A stretch of DNA of 64,000 nt from CBDBUR01 sp965212075 (GCA_965212075.1 OZ243043.1:1-64000), one strand, 5' to 3'. Counted from the first letter of the stretch, positions 34,052 through 43,400 are shown. Numbers and translations: made by a program. The notes: generated from the sequence alone by a model not told the origin.

Positions 34052-34240
34052 ATGATTTATTTTGTTTTAGCCGGTCTGGCCTTCGTTGTCGGGGTTTTAT
34101 TTTTAGGGCTTTATAACATGGTGCGCAAAGATCGCTCGGCGCAGCGCGCGCAGAAATTGATGAAGCTGCGTGTTTGGGGTCAGCTGGGGGTTGTGGCGCT
34201 TTTAGCGGTGAGCGCCTGTCTGGTGAGCGGCGCGGATTAA
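34052..34240 (+). CDS. Twin transmembrane (HIG1-like) protein
   Basis: A 62-residue protein with two hydrophobic helices (about 2-22 and 41-59) around a short basic loop (RKDRSAQRAQKLMKLRVWGQ). This pattern matches the small twin-transmembrane/HIG1 family linked to respiratory complexes. The start at 34052 is chosen because an upstream in-frame reading shadows the divergent esterase. Its stop lies one base before the end of etfA on the opposite strand. Confidence 0.72.
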   Translation: MIYFVLAGLAFVVGVLFLGLYNMVRKDRSAQRAQKLMKLRVWGQLGVVALLAVSACLVSGAD

Positions 34241-34241
34241 A

Positions 34242-35186
34242 TCAATAGCCCGCTTTGGTGAGCGCGGCCTCCAATTCGGGGATGGCGGTGAAGAGGTCGG
34301 CGACGAGGCCGTAATCGGCGATCTGCATGATCGGCGCTTCTTCGTCTTTATTGATGGCGACGATGGTTTTGGAATCCTTCATGCCCGCGAGGTGCTGGAT
34401 CGCGCCTGATATGCCGACGGCGATATAGAGTTCGGGTGCGACGGTTTTGCCGGTCTGGCCGACTTGGTAATCATTGGGGACATAGCCCGCATCGACGGCT
34501 GCGCGCGAAGCGCCGATCGCCGCGCCTAATTTGTCGGCGATTTTTTCAAGCAGGACGAAATTGTCGCCCGATTGCATGCCGCGCCCGCCGGAGATGACGA
34601 TGCGCGCCGCCGTGAGTTCGGGGCGATCGGATTGCGTCAGCTCTGCGCCGATATGTTCCGACAGATCTGTTTTAAGATCGGCGACATCCACTTTTTCAAC
34701 CGCGCCTGCGCCGCCTTCTTCAGCGGCAGGGAAAGACGTGCCGCGCACGGTCATAACTTTTTTGGCGTCTTTGCTTTTGACCGTCTGGATCGCATTGCCG
34801 GCATAAATAGGCCGCTCAAATTCATCTTTGCTGATGACCGCGCTGATCTCGGAAATCTGCGCGACGTCGAGCAAAGCCGCGACGCGCGGCAGGACATTTT
34901 TCCCCATCGTCGTCGCGGCGGCGAGGATATGCTCGTAATTTTCAGCCAGCTTCGTGATGAGGTCTGCCATCGGCTCGGCGAGGTGGCTGCCCAGACTTTG
35001 ATGATCGGCGTGCAAAACTTTGCCGACGCCGGTTAGTTTTGCCGCGCTCTGCGCGACCGCATCGCATTGATCTCCGGCGACCAGCACGGCGATGTCTTGA
35101 TCGATTTTCGCCGCCGCCCCGACCGCTTTGGCCGTCGTCGCATTGAGCGTCTGGTTATCATGTTCGGCAATGACGAGAACAGCCAT
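34242..35186 (-). CDS. etfA: Electron transfer flavoprotein alpha subunit
   Basis: Larger FAD-binding subunit of ETF, which carries electrons from acyl-CoA dehydrogenases to the membrane quinone pool. The 314 residues show the C-terminal FAD site: SGGRGMQSGDNF, the GQTGKTVAPELYIAVGISGAIQHL segment and VAINKDEEAPIMQIADYG. It lies one base after etfB on the same strand, the usual order. The acyl-CoA dehydrogenase at 6456-7682 is a likely partner. Confidence 0.97.
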   Translation of the reverse strand: MAVLVIAEHDNQTLNATTAKAVGAAAKIDQDIAVLVAGDQCDAVAQSAAKLTGVGKVLHADHQSLGSHLAEPMADLITKLAENYEHILAAATTMGKNVLPRVAALLDVAQISEISAVISKDEFERPIYAGNAIQTVKSKDAKKVMTVRGTSFPAAEEGGAGAVEKVDVADLKTDLSEHIGAELTQSDRPELTAARIVISGGRGMQSGDNFVLLEKIADKLGAAIGASRAAVDAGYVPNDYQVGQTGKTVAPELYIAVGISGAIQHLAGMKDSKTIVAINKDEEAPIMQIADYGLVADLFTAIPELEAALTKAGY

Positions 35187-35187
35187 A

Positions 35188-35937
35188 TTAAATCACCCCC
35201 GCTTCTTCTTTGAGTTTGGCGACCAATTCGTCGGCATTTTCCACTTTTCCGCCGCCCTTGCGCTCTACCGGCGGCAGGGTTTTGATGATTTCAAGATGCG
35301 GCGCGATGTCCACGCCATAATCGCCTGCGGTTTTTGCGGCGATCTCTTTTTTCTTGGCTTTCATGATGTTAGGCAGGCTCGCATAGCGCGGCTCGTTGAG
35401 GCGCAAATCGGTGGTGATGATTGCGGGCATTTTGATTTTGATCGTCTGCAGCCCGCCGTCAATTTCGCGCACGACTTTGGCGTGGCCGTCTTCAAGTGCC
35501 AGTTCGGAGGCAAAGGTTCCCTGCGACCAGCCCAGCAAAGCGGCGAGCATCTGGCCTGTTTGGTTGCAGTCATCGTCAATCGCCTGTTTGCCCAATATGA
35601 CCAGATCGGGCTTTTCCTCATCGGCGACGGCTTTGAGCAGTTTTGCGACCGCGAGAGGCTCGGGCATCGTCTCGGTTTCAATCAAGATGCCGCGATCAGC
35701 GCCCATCGCGAGCGCCGTGCGGATGGTCTCGGCGGCGGCCTTGTCGCCGATAGAGATCGCGATGATCTCTTTGGCGGTGCCTGCCTCTTTGAGCCGCACC
35801 GCCTCTTCCACGGCGATCTCGTCAAAGGGGTTCATCGACATTTTGACATTGTTCAGATCAACGCCCGACCCGTCGGGCTTGACGTGGATTTTGACGTTAT
35901 AATCAACCACCCGTTTGACGGGGATCAGGATTTTCAT
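35188..35937 (-). CDS. etfB: Electron transfer flavoprotein beta subunit
   Basis: Smaller, AMP-binding ETF subunit. The 249-residue protein starts MKILIPVKRVVDYNVKI, has the NPFDEIAVEEAVRLKE segment and the DNDCNQTG-like AIDDDCNQTGQMLAALL region of the family. It precedes etfA with a 1-base gap. The promoter should lie in the 64 bases between its start and the rsfS stop; no clear boxes were picked out there. Confidence 0.97.
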   Translation of the reverse strand: MKILIPVKRVVDYNVKIHVKPDGSGVDLNNVKMSMNPFDEIAVEEAVRLKEAGTAKEIIAISIGDKAAAETIRTALAMGADRGILIETETMPEPLAVAKLLKAVADEEKPDLVILGKQAIDDDCNQTGQMLAALLGWSQGTFASELALEDGHAKVVREIDGGLQTIKIKMPAIITTDLRLNEPRYASLPNIMKAKKKEIAAKTAGDYGVDIAPHLEIIKTLPPVERKGGGKVENADELVAKLKEEAGVI

Positions 35938-36001
35938 AATGGCTCCCTAGTTTTTGCTTGCTCCGAAATTAAGGGAGCGGAGTGAATCTGTCAAATGCAG
36001 C

Positions 36002-36325
36002 TTACGGGGTATTTTTGTTCCAAATATCCTCAAGCTGGTAGTAGGCGCGCACTTCGGGGCGAAAGATATGGACGATAACATCTCCGGCATCGACGAGCGC
36101 CCAGTTTCCGGCGGGGAGGCCTTCAATGCGGGCGTTGATCTGTGCGTGTTTTTTCAGATGTTCGGCGAGGCGCTCGGCGAGTGCCGCGACGTGGCGGCTG
36201 CTCGTGCCGGAGGCGATGACCATATCATCGGCTAGGGCCCTATCTTTATTGAGAGGAATATGGAGAAGATTTTCAGCTTGGCCGTCATTCAAGCAGGTTT
36301 TGACGATCTCAAGGATTTTGGCCAT
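36002..36325 (-). CDS. rsfS: Ribosomal silencing factor
   Basis: A 107-residue protein that binds L14 and keeps ribosomal subunits apart in poor nutrition. It has the family wording NKDRALADDMVIASGTSSRHVAAL and WALVDAGDVIVHIF, with a C-terminal YQLEDIW. RsfS often follows nadD and proA, and both lie upstream here, with the egtBD pair inserted between them. Its start shares one base with the egtD stop (TAATG). Confidence 0.94.
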   Translation of the reverse strand: MAKILEIVKTCLNDGQAENLLHIPLNKDRALADDMVIASGTSSRHVAALAERLAEHLKKHAQINARIEGLPAGNWALVDAGDVIVHIFRPEVRAYYQLEDIWNKNTP

Positions 36326-37284
36326 TAAGCGACATCCAGCCAGTGAATGGAGAAGAGCTGATCGGGATCGGTCCAGCTTTTGCGCGGTCTGAAGCCTGTC
36401 GAGTCCGCGAGGTCTTGGAATTGCGGGATCGTGAATTTGTAGGATTTTTCGGTATGGATCGGCTCGTCCTTGCGGATTTTGAACTGATGCGCGCCGAAGG
36501 ACAGGGTCTGATCGCAGAGGCTGCGCAGGCAGATCTCTATGCAGCCCTGGCTTTCATTATAGACGGCCTCATGTTTGAAGGCGGCTTGGTTGATTGCGCC
36601 ATTGAGCTCGCGGTTGATTCTCGTGATGAGGTTGAGCGTGAAGGCGGCGGTGATGCCTGCCCCGTCGTCATAGGCGGCGTGGACGATGCGGGCGTCTTTT
36701 TTCAGATCAACGCCGATGATTAGGCTGCCGCCCGCGCCTAGAGCCGCGCAGAAAGCGCACATTAATTTTTTTTGTTCATCGGGCAGAAAATTCCCGATCG
36801 TAGAGCCGGGGAAAAATCCGATATTGCAGCAGGCCTGCTCATTTTCCGGAATGGCGGCCAGCTTAAAAAAATCCGCGCAGATGCCGCCAACAATGACCGA
36901 CGGAAACTCACGCGCGATCAACGTGATCCGATCCAATAATTGATTGCGGTTAATGTCAATGCCGGTAAATCCGCTGGGCGCTTGCAGCATATTCAAGATC
37001 ATGCGCGCTTTCTGGCCGTCGCCCATGCCGAATTCCACCAGATTGACGCGCGGCCCGGCGATACCGGCCAGCTCGGCGCCGATCTTGCGCAGCAGAGTCA
37101 TTTCGGTGCGCGTGATGTAATAATCTTCGGTGCGGCAAATATCCTCAAACAGCTTTGAGCCGCGTTCGTCATAAAGGTATTTTGGCGAGATGGATTTTGG
37201 CGTTTTCGCCATGCCGTCGAGCATATCGCTGAGGAAGTCGCCTTGATCGGGCTTATGGTCTTCAAAAAAGGCGGGCTGCGACAT
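36325..37284 (-). CDS. egtD: L-histidine N-alpha-methyltransferase (ergothioneine synthesis)
   Basis: SAM-dependent enzyme that trimethylates histidine to hercynine, the first step to ergothioneine. The 319-residue protein has SPKYLYDERGSKLFEDIC, the SAM-site segment VNLVEFGMGDGQKAR (about 80-94) and CNIGFFPGSTIGNF. The start at 37284 is chosen because it overlaps the egtB stop as TGATG; a longer reading upstream shadows egtB. The C-terminal segment HTEKSYKFT is also conserved. Confidence 0.94.
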   Translation of the reverse strand: MSQPAFFEDHKPDQGDFLSDMLDGMAKTPKSISPKYLYDERGSKLFEDICRTEDYYITRTEMTLLRKIGAELAGIAGPRVNLVEFGMGDGQKARMILNMLQAPSGFTGIDINRNQLLDRITLIAREFPSVIVGGICADFFKLAAIPENEQACCNIGFFPGSTIGNFLPDEQKKLMCAFCAALGAGGSLIIGVDLKKDARIVHAAYDDGAGITAAFTLNLITRINRELNGAINQAAFKHEAVYNESQGCIEICLRSLCDQTLSFGAHQFKIRKDEPIHTEKSYKFTIPQFQDLADSTGFRPRKSWTDPDQLFSIHWLDVA

Positions 37285-38600
37285 CAGCGATCCTCGGCGA
37301 GGCGGAGTCCAGAAAATTGCCAGCGCGCCTCTGGAGGAAAGAAGTTGCGATAGCTGGGACGCATCTGCTCTTTGACGGTCGCGCACGAGCCGCCTTTGAG
37401 CACGAATTGGTTGCACATAAATTTGCCGTTATATTCGCCGATAGCGCCCTTGGCGGCGCGATAGCCCGGATAGGCCATATAGGGGCTTTGTGTCCACTCC
37501 CAGACATCGCCGTAGATTTGCCGCAGACCTTTGCCCTGCGCCGGTGCCGGATGAACAGCCAACGCCTCGCCATCTTTGACCATGTGCCCCAAATTGCCGC
37601 AGATCGGCAGAGTCTTTGAGACGATTTCAATCTCCTCCTCGCGCGGGAGTCTTTTTCCCCGCCATGCGGCATAAGCGGCGGCTTCGTAATAGCTCAGATG
37701 AACGACCGGCGCGTCATCGTCGATTTTTTGTTCGCCTGCTAAAGTGAATTCGGTCCAATGATTATCCCCGCTTTTCTGCCAATAGAGCGGCGCCTTCCAC
37801 TGCTCTTTTTGTTTTGTCTGCCAGCCATCCGAAAGCCAGAGCGCGGATGTTTCATAGCCGCCATCTTCCATGAATTGCCGATAGTCGCGATTGGTCACAA
37901 GCGTTTCCGCGAGCGCAAATGGCGGAATGAATTTTTTATGCACCGGCGTTTCATTGTCAAAACAAAAATCCTGTTCTTGCTCCGCGCAGCCAAGCTCGTG
38001 AAGGCCGCCGTCAAACGCCGCCCATTTTGAAGGCGATGGCCTTGTATCCGCTCTCTCCGCTTTCGCCGCTTTTTGATAGATCGCCGGACGCAGAGGATTA
38101 TGGGCGATCACATGTTTAATGTCGGTCAGCAATAATTCTTGATGCTGCCATTCGTGGCTTAGGCCTAATAAAATCAAAGGCGAAATTTCACGCCAATTTT
38201 TCGTGCTGGCTTCGTCAATGAGCTGGCTCATTTTTTGGTCAATATAAAGACGGTAATCGTGCACTTCGCTCACCGAAGGGCGCGATAAGAGGCCACGCTC
38301 TGCGCGCGGCCATTTATCCCCGATCTGCTCATAGTAGGAGTTGAACAGATAATTATAGGCTGAAAATTTCCCCTCTGTTTGGCTCTGGTGCGACGGAAAG
38401 AAAGGTTTGAGAATAAAGGTGTCAAAAAACCAGCTCGTATGAGCGAGATGCCATTTTGTTGGGCTAACATCTTGCATGGTTTGAATGGTTTGGTCTTCTA
38501 CGCTGAGTGGCACGGCCAGATTCACGGTCTGATCGCGTGCTGCCAAATAGCTTTTTTTCATGCCGACACGATCATCGGGCGCAAAGTTAGAGATGAACAT
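37284..38600 (-). CDS. egtB: Ergothioneine biosynthesis sulfoxide synthase EgtB
   Basis: Non-haem iron enzyme that joins sulfur to hercynine. The 438-residue protein combines an N-terminal DinB-like domain and a C-terminal formylglycine-enzyme-like fold. Iron-binding His residues are visible in HLAHTSW (H51/H54) and HEWQHQE (H149, H153). The C-terminal FVLKGGSCATVKEQMRPSYRNFF segment is typical of the FGE fold. egtC is absent nearby, and the C-S lyase is not seen in the window. The start may instead be the Met at residue 14. Confidence 0.93.
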   Translation of the reverse strand: MFISNFAPDDRVGMKKSYLAARDQTVNLAVPLSVEDQTIQTMQDVSPTKWHLAHTSWFFDTFILKPFFPSHQSQTEGKFSAYNYLFNSYYEQIGDKWPRAERGLLSRPSVSEVHDYRLYIDQKMSQLIDEASTKNWREISPLILLGLSHEWQHQELLLTDIKHVIAHNPLRPAIYQKAAKAERADTRPSPSKWAAFDGGLHELGCAEQEQDFCFDNETPVHKKFIPPFALAETLVTNRDYRQFMEDGGYETSALWLSDGWQTKQKEQWKAPLYWQKSGDNHWTEFTLAGEQKIDDDAPVVHLSYYEAAAYAAWRGKRLPREEEIEIVSKTLPICGNLGHMVKDGEALAVHPAPAQGKGLRQIYGDVWEWTQSPYMAYPGYRAAKGAIGEYNGKFMCNQFVLKGGSCATVKEQMRPSYRNFFPPEARWQFSGLRLAEDR

Positions 38601-38678
38601 TATTGATGCTCTCCATCCTCAGGACAAAATAAAATCGCACGTCTCACCTAGGCGCGTCAAATGTTTAATTGACCGTGT

Positions 38679-39263
38679 TTAGCGGCCATTTTTGCGCACC
38701 ACCGAGCTGGATATATCACGGATGGGCGCGGTCAAAAAGGCGATGGCGGGGGGCTGCATAGCGGCGAGGCTGCGGTTTTGGGCTTCTGGCACGATGTGAG
38801 CCGCCAGGCGCGCCGCGAGAGGGCTATGGCGCGCCGCGCGGCTGTCGCCGCGGCGGGGCAAGACCGCAAGCGGCATCAGATGGGGGATTTCCGCACCGCG
38901 ATGCCAGAGCGGCAATTGGCAGAAAATATCCGCCCCCATCAAAAAAATAAAGCTGATATTCGCGTGGCGGCGCATAAGCGCAGACAGGCTGTCAAAACTT
39001 TTTGTGAAGCCGTGTTTTTGCTCCAGATCGCTGACGATGATCCATGAAGGCGCGGCGAGATTTTGTGCGCTTTGGAATCTCTGCGCAAAAGGCGGCTGGT
39101 CGGGTTTGAAAGGATTTTGCCGCGCGACAAGCCAGATGACCAGATCAAGGCCGAGCCTTTGGCGCGCGATTTTGCTGATATGAAGATGGCCCGCATGCGC
39201 CGGATTGAACGAGCCGCCCAGAATACCGACGCGATGATGCCCTCGTTGCGGCAAGTGTTTCAT
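38679..39263 (-). CDS. nadD: Nicotinate-nucleotide adenylyltransferase
   Basis: Makes deamido-NAD from nicotinate mononucleotide and ATP. The 194-residue protein has the nucleotidyltransferase motif GILGGSFNPAHAGHLHISKIA with (H/T)xGH as HAGH, and a C-terminal ISSSVVR that fits the ISSTxxR motif. It is followed after a 1-base interval by proA upstream, and the egtB start lies downstream, so it belongs to the obgE-proB-proA-nadD-rsfS type of cluster. Confidence 0.94.
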   Translation of the reverse strand: MKHLPQRGHHRVGILGGSFNPAHAGHLHISKIARQRLGLDLVIWLVARQNPFKPDQPPFAQRFQSAQNLAAPSWIIVSDLEQKHGFTKSFDSLSALMRRHANISFIFLMGADIFCQLPLWHRGAEIPHLMPLAVLPRRGDSRAARHSPLAARLAAHIVPEAQNRSLAAMQPPAIAFLTAPIRDISSSVVRKNGR

Positions 39264-40553
39264 TTACGGGCGAGTTTGGCCGCTGCCGCGCACGATATAT
39301 TTGAAGCTGGTCAGTTGTTCGACGCCGACCGGCCCGCGCGCGTGGAATCTGCCGGTCGCGATGCCGATTTCAGCGCCCATGCCGAACTCGCCGCCATCGG
39401 CGAACTGGGTTGACGCGTTATGCATGACGATCGCGCTATCCACTTGAGATAAAAAGAGCTGCGCGGTCTCTTGATTTTCGGTGATGATCGATTCAGTGTG
39501 AGCGGAGCCATAATGCGCAATGTGATGCATGGCATTTTGGACGCCATCAACAATTTTTATGCTGACGATCGCATCAAGATATTCTGTGTGCCAGTCCTCG
39601 TTGCTAGCGGGGATAACGGAGTGATCGGCTTTTTGCGCAATTTTTTGCGTAATGTCATCGCCGCGCACTTCGCAGCCGGCATCAAGGAGCGTTTTGACCA
39701 GCGGATTTAAAATTTTATCCGCCGCCGCGCGATCAACAAGTACGGTTTCCACCGCCCCGCAAATGCCGGTGCGCCGCATTTTCGCATTCAATGTAATCGC
39801 GCAAGCCTTTTCAAGATCGGCATCGCGGTCAATATAGATATGGCAAATGCCTTCAAGATGAGCGAACACCGGAATGCGCGCCTCAGTGAGGACGCGTCCG
39901 GTCAGATCGCGGCCACCGCGCGGCACGAGAACATCGAGCGCGCCGTCAAGGCCGCTCAACATCATGCCGACCACAGCGCGGTCGCCCAAAGGGGCGAGCG
40001 TGATCGCCGCTTCAGGCAGATCGGCGGCGCGCAGCCCTTGTTGCAGGCAGCTATGAATCATCGTGCTGCTCTCGGCGCTTTCAGAGCCCGGGCGCAGCAG
40101 GCACGCATTGCCCGCTTTGAGGCAGAGGCCTCCGGCATCGGCGGTGACGTTGGGGCGGCTTTCAAAAATGACCCCGATAACGCCGAGCGGCGTGCGCCGC
40201 CGCTCAATATGCAATCCGTTCGGCATCTCCCATGAGGCGATCTTTTGGCCAACCGGATCATCAAGCGCGGCAATATCTTCGAGTCCTTTGGCCATTGACG
40301 CGATGCGCGCTTCATCAAGCTTCAAGCGGTCAATTTTGGCGGCGGTGAGTTTGTCTTGTGCGCGGCCAATATCGAGCTCATTGGCGGCGAGAAGGTCGCT
40401 TTGCCGCTCGCGCAGTATTGTCGCCATCGCCGCAAGCGCATCGTTTTTTTGCGCCGCCGTCGCCTGCGCCATTTCGGCAGCCGCTTGCTGCGCCGCCTGC
40501 CCCAGCGTGAGCATCTCTTTCAAGCGATTATCTTGTTCAGCGCGGCGCGCCAT
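39264..40553 (-). CDS. proA: Gamma-glutamyl phosphate reductase
   Basis: Second enzyme of proline synthesis, reducing glutamyl-phosphate to the semialdehyde. The 429-residue aldehyde-dehydrogenase-fold protein has PLGVIGVIFESRPNVTADAGGLCLKAGNA and the catalytic-cysteine region NAKMRRTGICGAVETV. It ends with the GPVGVEQLTSFKYIVRGSGQ segment. It reads after proB with a 4-base gap and its stop abuts nadD, so proB, proA and nadD probably share a transcript. Confidence 0.97.
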   Translation of the reverse strand: MARRAEQDNRLKEMLTLGQAAQQAAAEMAQATAAQKNDALAAMATILRERQSDLLAANELDIGRAQDKLTAAKIDRLKLDEARIASMAKGLEDIAALDDPVGQKIASWEMPNGLHIERRRTPLGVIGVIFESRPNVTADAGGLCLKAGNACLLRPGSESAESSTMIHSCLQQGLRAADLPEAAITLAPLGDRAVVGMMLSGLDGALDVLVPRGGRDLTGRVLTEARIPVFAHLEGICHIYIDRDADLEKACAITLNAKMRRTGICGAVETVLVDRAAADKILNPLVKTLLDAGCEVRGDDITQKIAQKADHSVIPASNEDWHTEYLDAIVSIKIVDGVQNAMHHIAHYGSAHTESIITENQETAQLFLSQVDSAIVMHNASTQFADGGEFGMGAEIGIATGRFHARGPVGVEQLTSFKYIVRGSGQTRP

Positions 40554-40557
40554 ATCT

Positions 40558-41715
40558 TTATCCTTTTAAAATGACGAGATCATCAGCGTGGATCATCGCC
40601 GTTCGTCCACGATAGCCCAATATGGCTTCAATTTCACCACTTTTATGTCCGGCGATCTGCGCGGCATTTTCACTGGAATAGGCCGAAAGGCCGCGCGCGA
40701 TCTCTTCGCCGCTTTGCGTTTTGATGCGCAGCGCATCGCCGCGCGAGAACTCACCCTCGACATTTTTGACGCCCGCAGGCAGCAGGCTCTTGCCTTGGCG
40801 CAGCGCTTTTGCCGCGCCGTCATCAATAATGAGCGCGCCTCTGGGTTTGAGCGTTCCGGCGATCCAAGTTTTGCGCGCGGCCTGCGGCGAGGCTTTGGCC
40901 GGAAACCAGCTGCACGCGCCGCCCGCAAGCAGCGTCTTGAGGGGGTGCGCATCACGGCCTTGCGCGATCACCATATGGCATCCGGCTTGATTGGCGATGC
41001 GCGCCGCGGCGATTTTGGCTCTCATGCCGCCGCGATGGAGGCCGACACCCGCATCGCGCGCAAGCGCCTCAATCTCTGGCGTGATGCGGTCAATTTGGCG
41101 GATGAGCGCGGGCGCGTCTGCGGCCTCTTTATGCGCCGGATCGCGGCTGAGCAGCCCGTCCACCGTTGACAGCAGCACCAGACATTCCGCGCCGACCATA
41201 TTGGCAACGCGCGCAGCAAGCTGGTCATTATCCCCGTAGCGGATTTCGTCGGTGGCGACGGTGTCGTTTTCATTGATGACCGGAATCGCGCCCAGCGCGA
41301 GCAGGGTCATCAAAGTGTTGCGCGCATTGAGGTAGCGCCGCCGTCCTTCCGTATCGCCCGAGGTCAGCAAAATTTGCGCCACGATGATGCCGAACGCGCC
41401 CAGCGCTTCGTGCCACGCATGAGCGAGATGAATTTGCCCTGCCGCCGCCGCCGCTTGGCTTTCTTCCAGTCTGAGCGGCGCGGGCGGCAGAGCGAGGTCT
41501 TGGCGTCCCATCGCGATCGCGCCCGACGAGACGATCAGGATTTTCTGGCCGGTTTTGTGAATGGCGGCGATATCTTCGGCGAGCGCGCGCAGCCAATCTT
41601 TGCGCAACGCGCCGCCCTGTTCGGAAACGAGAAGCGACGAACCGATTTTCACCACGATGACCGACGCCGCTTTCAGCGCGTCAGATGCAGACGCCGCCGC
41701 GATCAAGGATGCCAT
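40558..41715 (-). CDS. proB: Glutamate 5-kinase with PUA domain
   Basis: First enzyme of proline synthesis, phosphorylating glutamate. The 385 residues include the amino-acid kinase domain (VVKIGSSLL, IVSSGAIAMG, INENDTVATDEIRYGDNDQLAA, about 15-270) and a C-terminal PUA domain (about 290-370). The full length with PUA matches the E. coli-type enzyme. The start overlaps the obgE stop by 13 bases and proA follows 4 bases later. Confidence 0.97.
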   Translation of the reverse strand: MASLIAAASASDALKAASVIVVKIGSSLLVSEQGGALRKDWLRALAEDIAAIHKTGQKILIVSSGAIAMGRQDLALPPAPLRLEESQAAAAAGQIHLAHAWHEALGAFGIIVAQILLTSGDTEGRRRYLNARNTLMTLLALGAIPVINENDTVATDEIRYGDNDQLAARVANMVGAECLVLLSTVDGLLSRDPAHKEAADAPALIRQIDRITPEIEALARDAGVGLHRGGMRAKIAAARIANQAGCHMVIAQGRDAHPLKTLLAGGACSWFPAKASPQAARKTWIAGTLKPRGALIIDDGAAKALRQGKSLLPAGVKNVEGEFSRGDALRIKTQSGEEIARGLSAYSSENAAQIAGHKSGEIEAILGYRGRTAMIHADDLVILKG

Positions 41716-42752
41716 GCAAGCCCCGCATCTTTTTGTTCATTATGTTTTTGGCTTTTTGTCATGGCACTGTCTATAATAATATGATTGATCAATTGTTTGG
41801 CCTCATCAAGCCCTTGGCGCGTCCAAGTTGAGAGCGCAAACACATCTTTTTTTGTCGCCGCGCGCAATTGTTTGATTTTTTTCTTGAGCTCATCTTCGGT
41901 TAGCAGATCGCTTTTGGACAGAAAGATCACCTCTTTTTTTTGCGCAAGGTCGCCGCCATAAGCGGCGAGCTCATTGCGGATCGTTCTCCAGACCCCTGCG
42001 ACATCATCAAGGGATGAGTCAATCAAATGAACCAGCACACGACAGCGCTCAATATGGCGCAGGAATTTTTGCCCCAGCCCCGTGCCGAGATGCGCGCCTT
42101 TCAAAAGGCCCGGAATGTCAGCGAGCACAAATTCCTGCTCATTGACGCGCACCACGCCCAAATAAGGCTGTAATGTCGTGAACGGATAATCGGCGACTTT
42201 GGGCCGCGCGGCGCTCAAAGCAGCAAGCAGCGAAGATTTGCCCGCATTGGGCAGGCCGATCAATCCAGCGTCAGCAATCAGACTGAGGCGCAGCCATAGC
42301 CAGCTCTCTTTGCCCTTTTGGCCGGGCTGCGCATAATGCGGCGATCGATTTTGCGGGCCTTTGAATGAATGATTGCCGCGTCCGCCGCGTCCGCCATGAA
42401 GCAGACAGATTCTCTGGCCGGTCTGCGTCAATTCGCCGAGTAAAATTTCGCCGCTCTCGTCAAATATCTGCGTACCCGCAGGAAAATATAAAATTTTATC
42501 TGCACCTTTCGCGCCGCTGCGTTTTTTCCCCATGCCGTTGTGGCCATGATCCGCCTTGAAATGCTGCTGGAAGCGATAATCAATCAAAGTGTTCAAGCCT
42601 TCAATACATTCGGCGATGATGTCGCCGCCATCGCTGCCATGGCCGCCGTCGGGCCCGCCGCGCGGGATGAATTTCTCACGGCGAAAGCTCACCGCGCCTG
42701 CGCCGCCATCGCCTGAGCGGGCATAAATTTTCGCTTCATCTAAAAACTTCAT
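41703..42752 (-). CDS. obgE: GTPase ObgE/CgtA
   Basis: Ribosome-assembly GTPase of 349 residues. The N-terminal Obg fold (1-158, MKFLDEAKIYARSGDGGAGA) is Gly-rich, and the G domain contains the P-loop GLPNAGKSS and switch segment DYPFTTL, the DIPG Walker B and SKSD guanine site. The start at 42752 is chosen over a long upstream in-frame extension with no Obg similarity. It follows rpmA and overlaps proB, matching the rplU-rpmA-obgE order known from many bacteria. Confidence 0.97.
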   Translation of the reverse strand: MKFLDEAKIYARSGDGGAGAVSFRREKFIPRGGPDGGHGSDGGDIIAECIEGLNTLIDYRFQQHFKADHGHNGMGKKRSGAKGADKILYFPAGTQIFDESGEILLGELTQTGQRICLLHGGRGGRGNHSFKGPQNRSPHYAQPGQKGKESWLWLRLSLIADAGLIGLPNAGKSSLLAALSAARPKVADYPFTTLQPYLGVVRVNEQEFVLADIPGLLKGAHLGTGLGQKFLRHIERCRVLVHLIDSSLDDVAGVWRTIRNELAAYGGDLAQKKEVIFLSKSDLLTEDELKKKIKQLRAATKKDVFALSTWTRQGLDEAKQLINHIIIDSAMTKSQKHNEQKDAGLAWHP

Positions 42753-42790
42753 CGTCCTGACCCCGCTTTGCTCCAACCGGCGCGGGCGGT

Positions 42791-43051
42791 TTATGAGTCG
42801 AGCGGCTCCACCGAAATGATCGTCCGACCGCCGCGTCCGCGCCCGAAGGCGACATTTCCGCTTTTCAGCGCAAACAAAGTGTGGTCTTTGCCGATCCCGA
42901 CATGGCGGCCTGAATGCCACTTTGTCCCGCGCTGGCGGATCAAAATTTCACCGGCAGACACTCTCTCGCCGCCGAATTTTTTGACCCCGAGCCGCCGTCC
43001 GATCGAATCGCGTCCATTGCGCGAAGATGAGCCTGATTTTTTATGTGCCAT
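42791..43051 (-). CDS. rpmA: 50S ribosomal protein L27
   Basis: An 86-residue ribosomal protein reaching the peptidyl-transferase centre. It starts MAHKKSGSSSRNGRDSIGRR and has QRGTKWHSG and VGIGKDHTLFAL, the family signature. No extra N-terminal propeptide is present before MAHKK, unlike in Firmicutes. It follows rplU after 16 bases in the usual order. Confidence 0.98.
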   Translation of the reverse strand: MAHKKSGSSSRNGRDSIGRRLGVKKFGGERVSAGEILIRQRGTKWHSGRHVGIGKDHTLFALKSGNVAFGRGRGGRTIISVEPLDS

Positions 43052-43067
43052 GATGTATCTCGGTCAT

Positions 43068-43367
43068 CTATCCGGTAATTTTTGCGATTTTGAGCCAGGT
43101 CATCTCTTGGCGATGGCCGCCGCGCCGCCGATAATGGGCGCGCCGCTTCTTTTTGAACAGAAAAATCTTCCGCAGCCGGTCTTGTTTGATGATCTCGGCC
43201 TCAACATGCGCGCCTTCAACAAAGGGCGCGCCGATCTTATCGCCGACCATTAGCACGGAGGATAATTTGACGACCTCGCCGACTTTGCCCGGAAGCTTTT
43301 CTACGGCAATTTCACCGCCATTCTCAACGCGATATTGCTTGCCGCCTGTTTCAATTATCGCAGACAT
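43068..43367 (-). CDS. rplU: 50S ribosomal protein L21
   Basis: A 99-residue ribosomal protein with the ETGGKQYRVENG start and the C-terminal KKKRRAHYRRRGGHRQE-like segment characteristic of L21. The start at 43367 is chosen because the AAGGA site lies about 9 bases upstream; an ATG three codons earlier lies directly at that site. It heads the rplU-rpmA-obgE run with a good promoter upstream. Confidence 0.97.
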   Translation of the reverse strand: MSAIIETGGKQYRVENGGEIAVEKLPGKVGEVVKLSSVLMVGDKIGAPFVEGAHVEAEIIKQDRLRKIFLFKKKRRAHYRRRGGHRQEMTWLKIAKITG

Positions 43368-43400
43368 TTTGATCATTCCTTGAATCTAAAGGTGAGGCTA

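Noticed and set aside
41703..42920. Longer ObgE reading with a 56-residue N-terminal extension
   Set aside because: The Obg fold begins MKFLDEAKIY at 42752, and the extension shadows rpmA.
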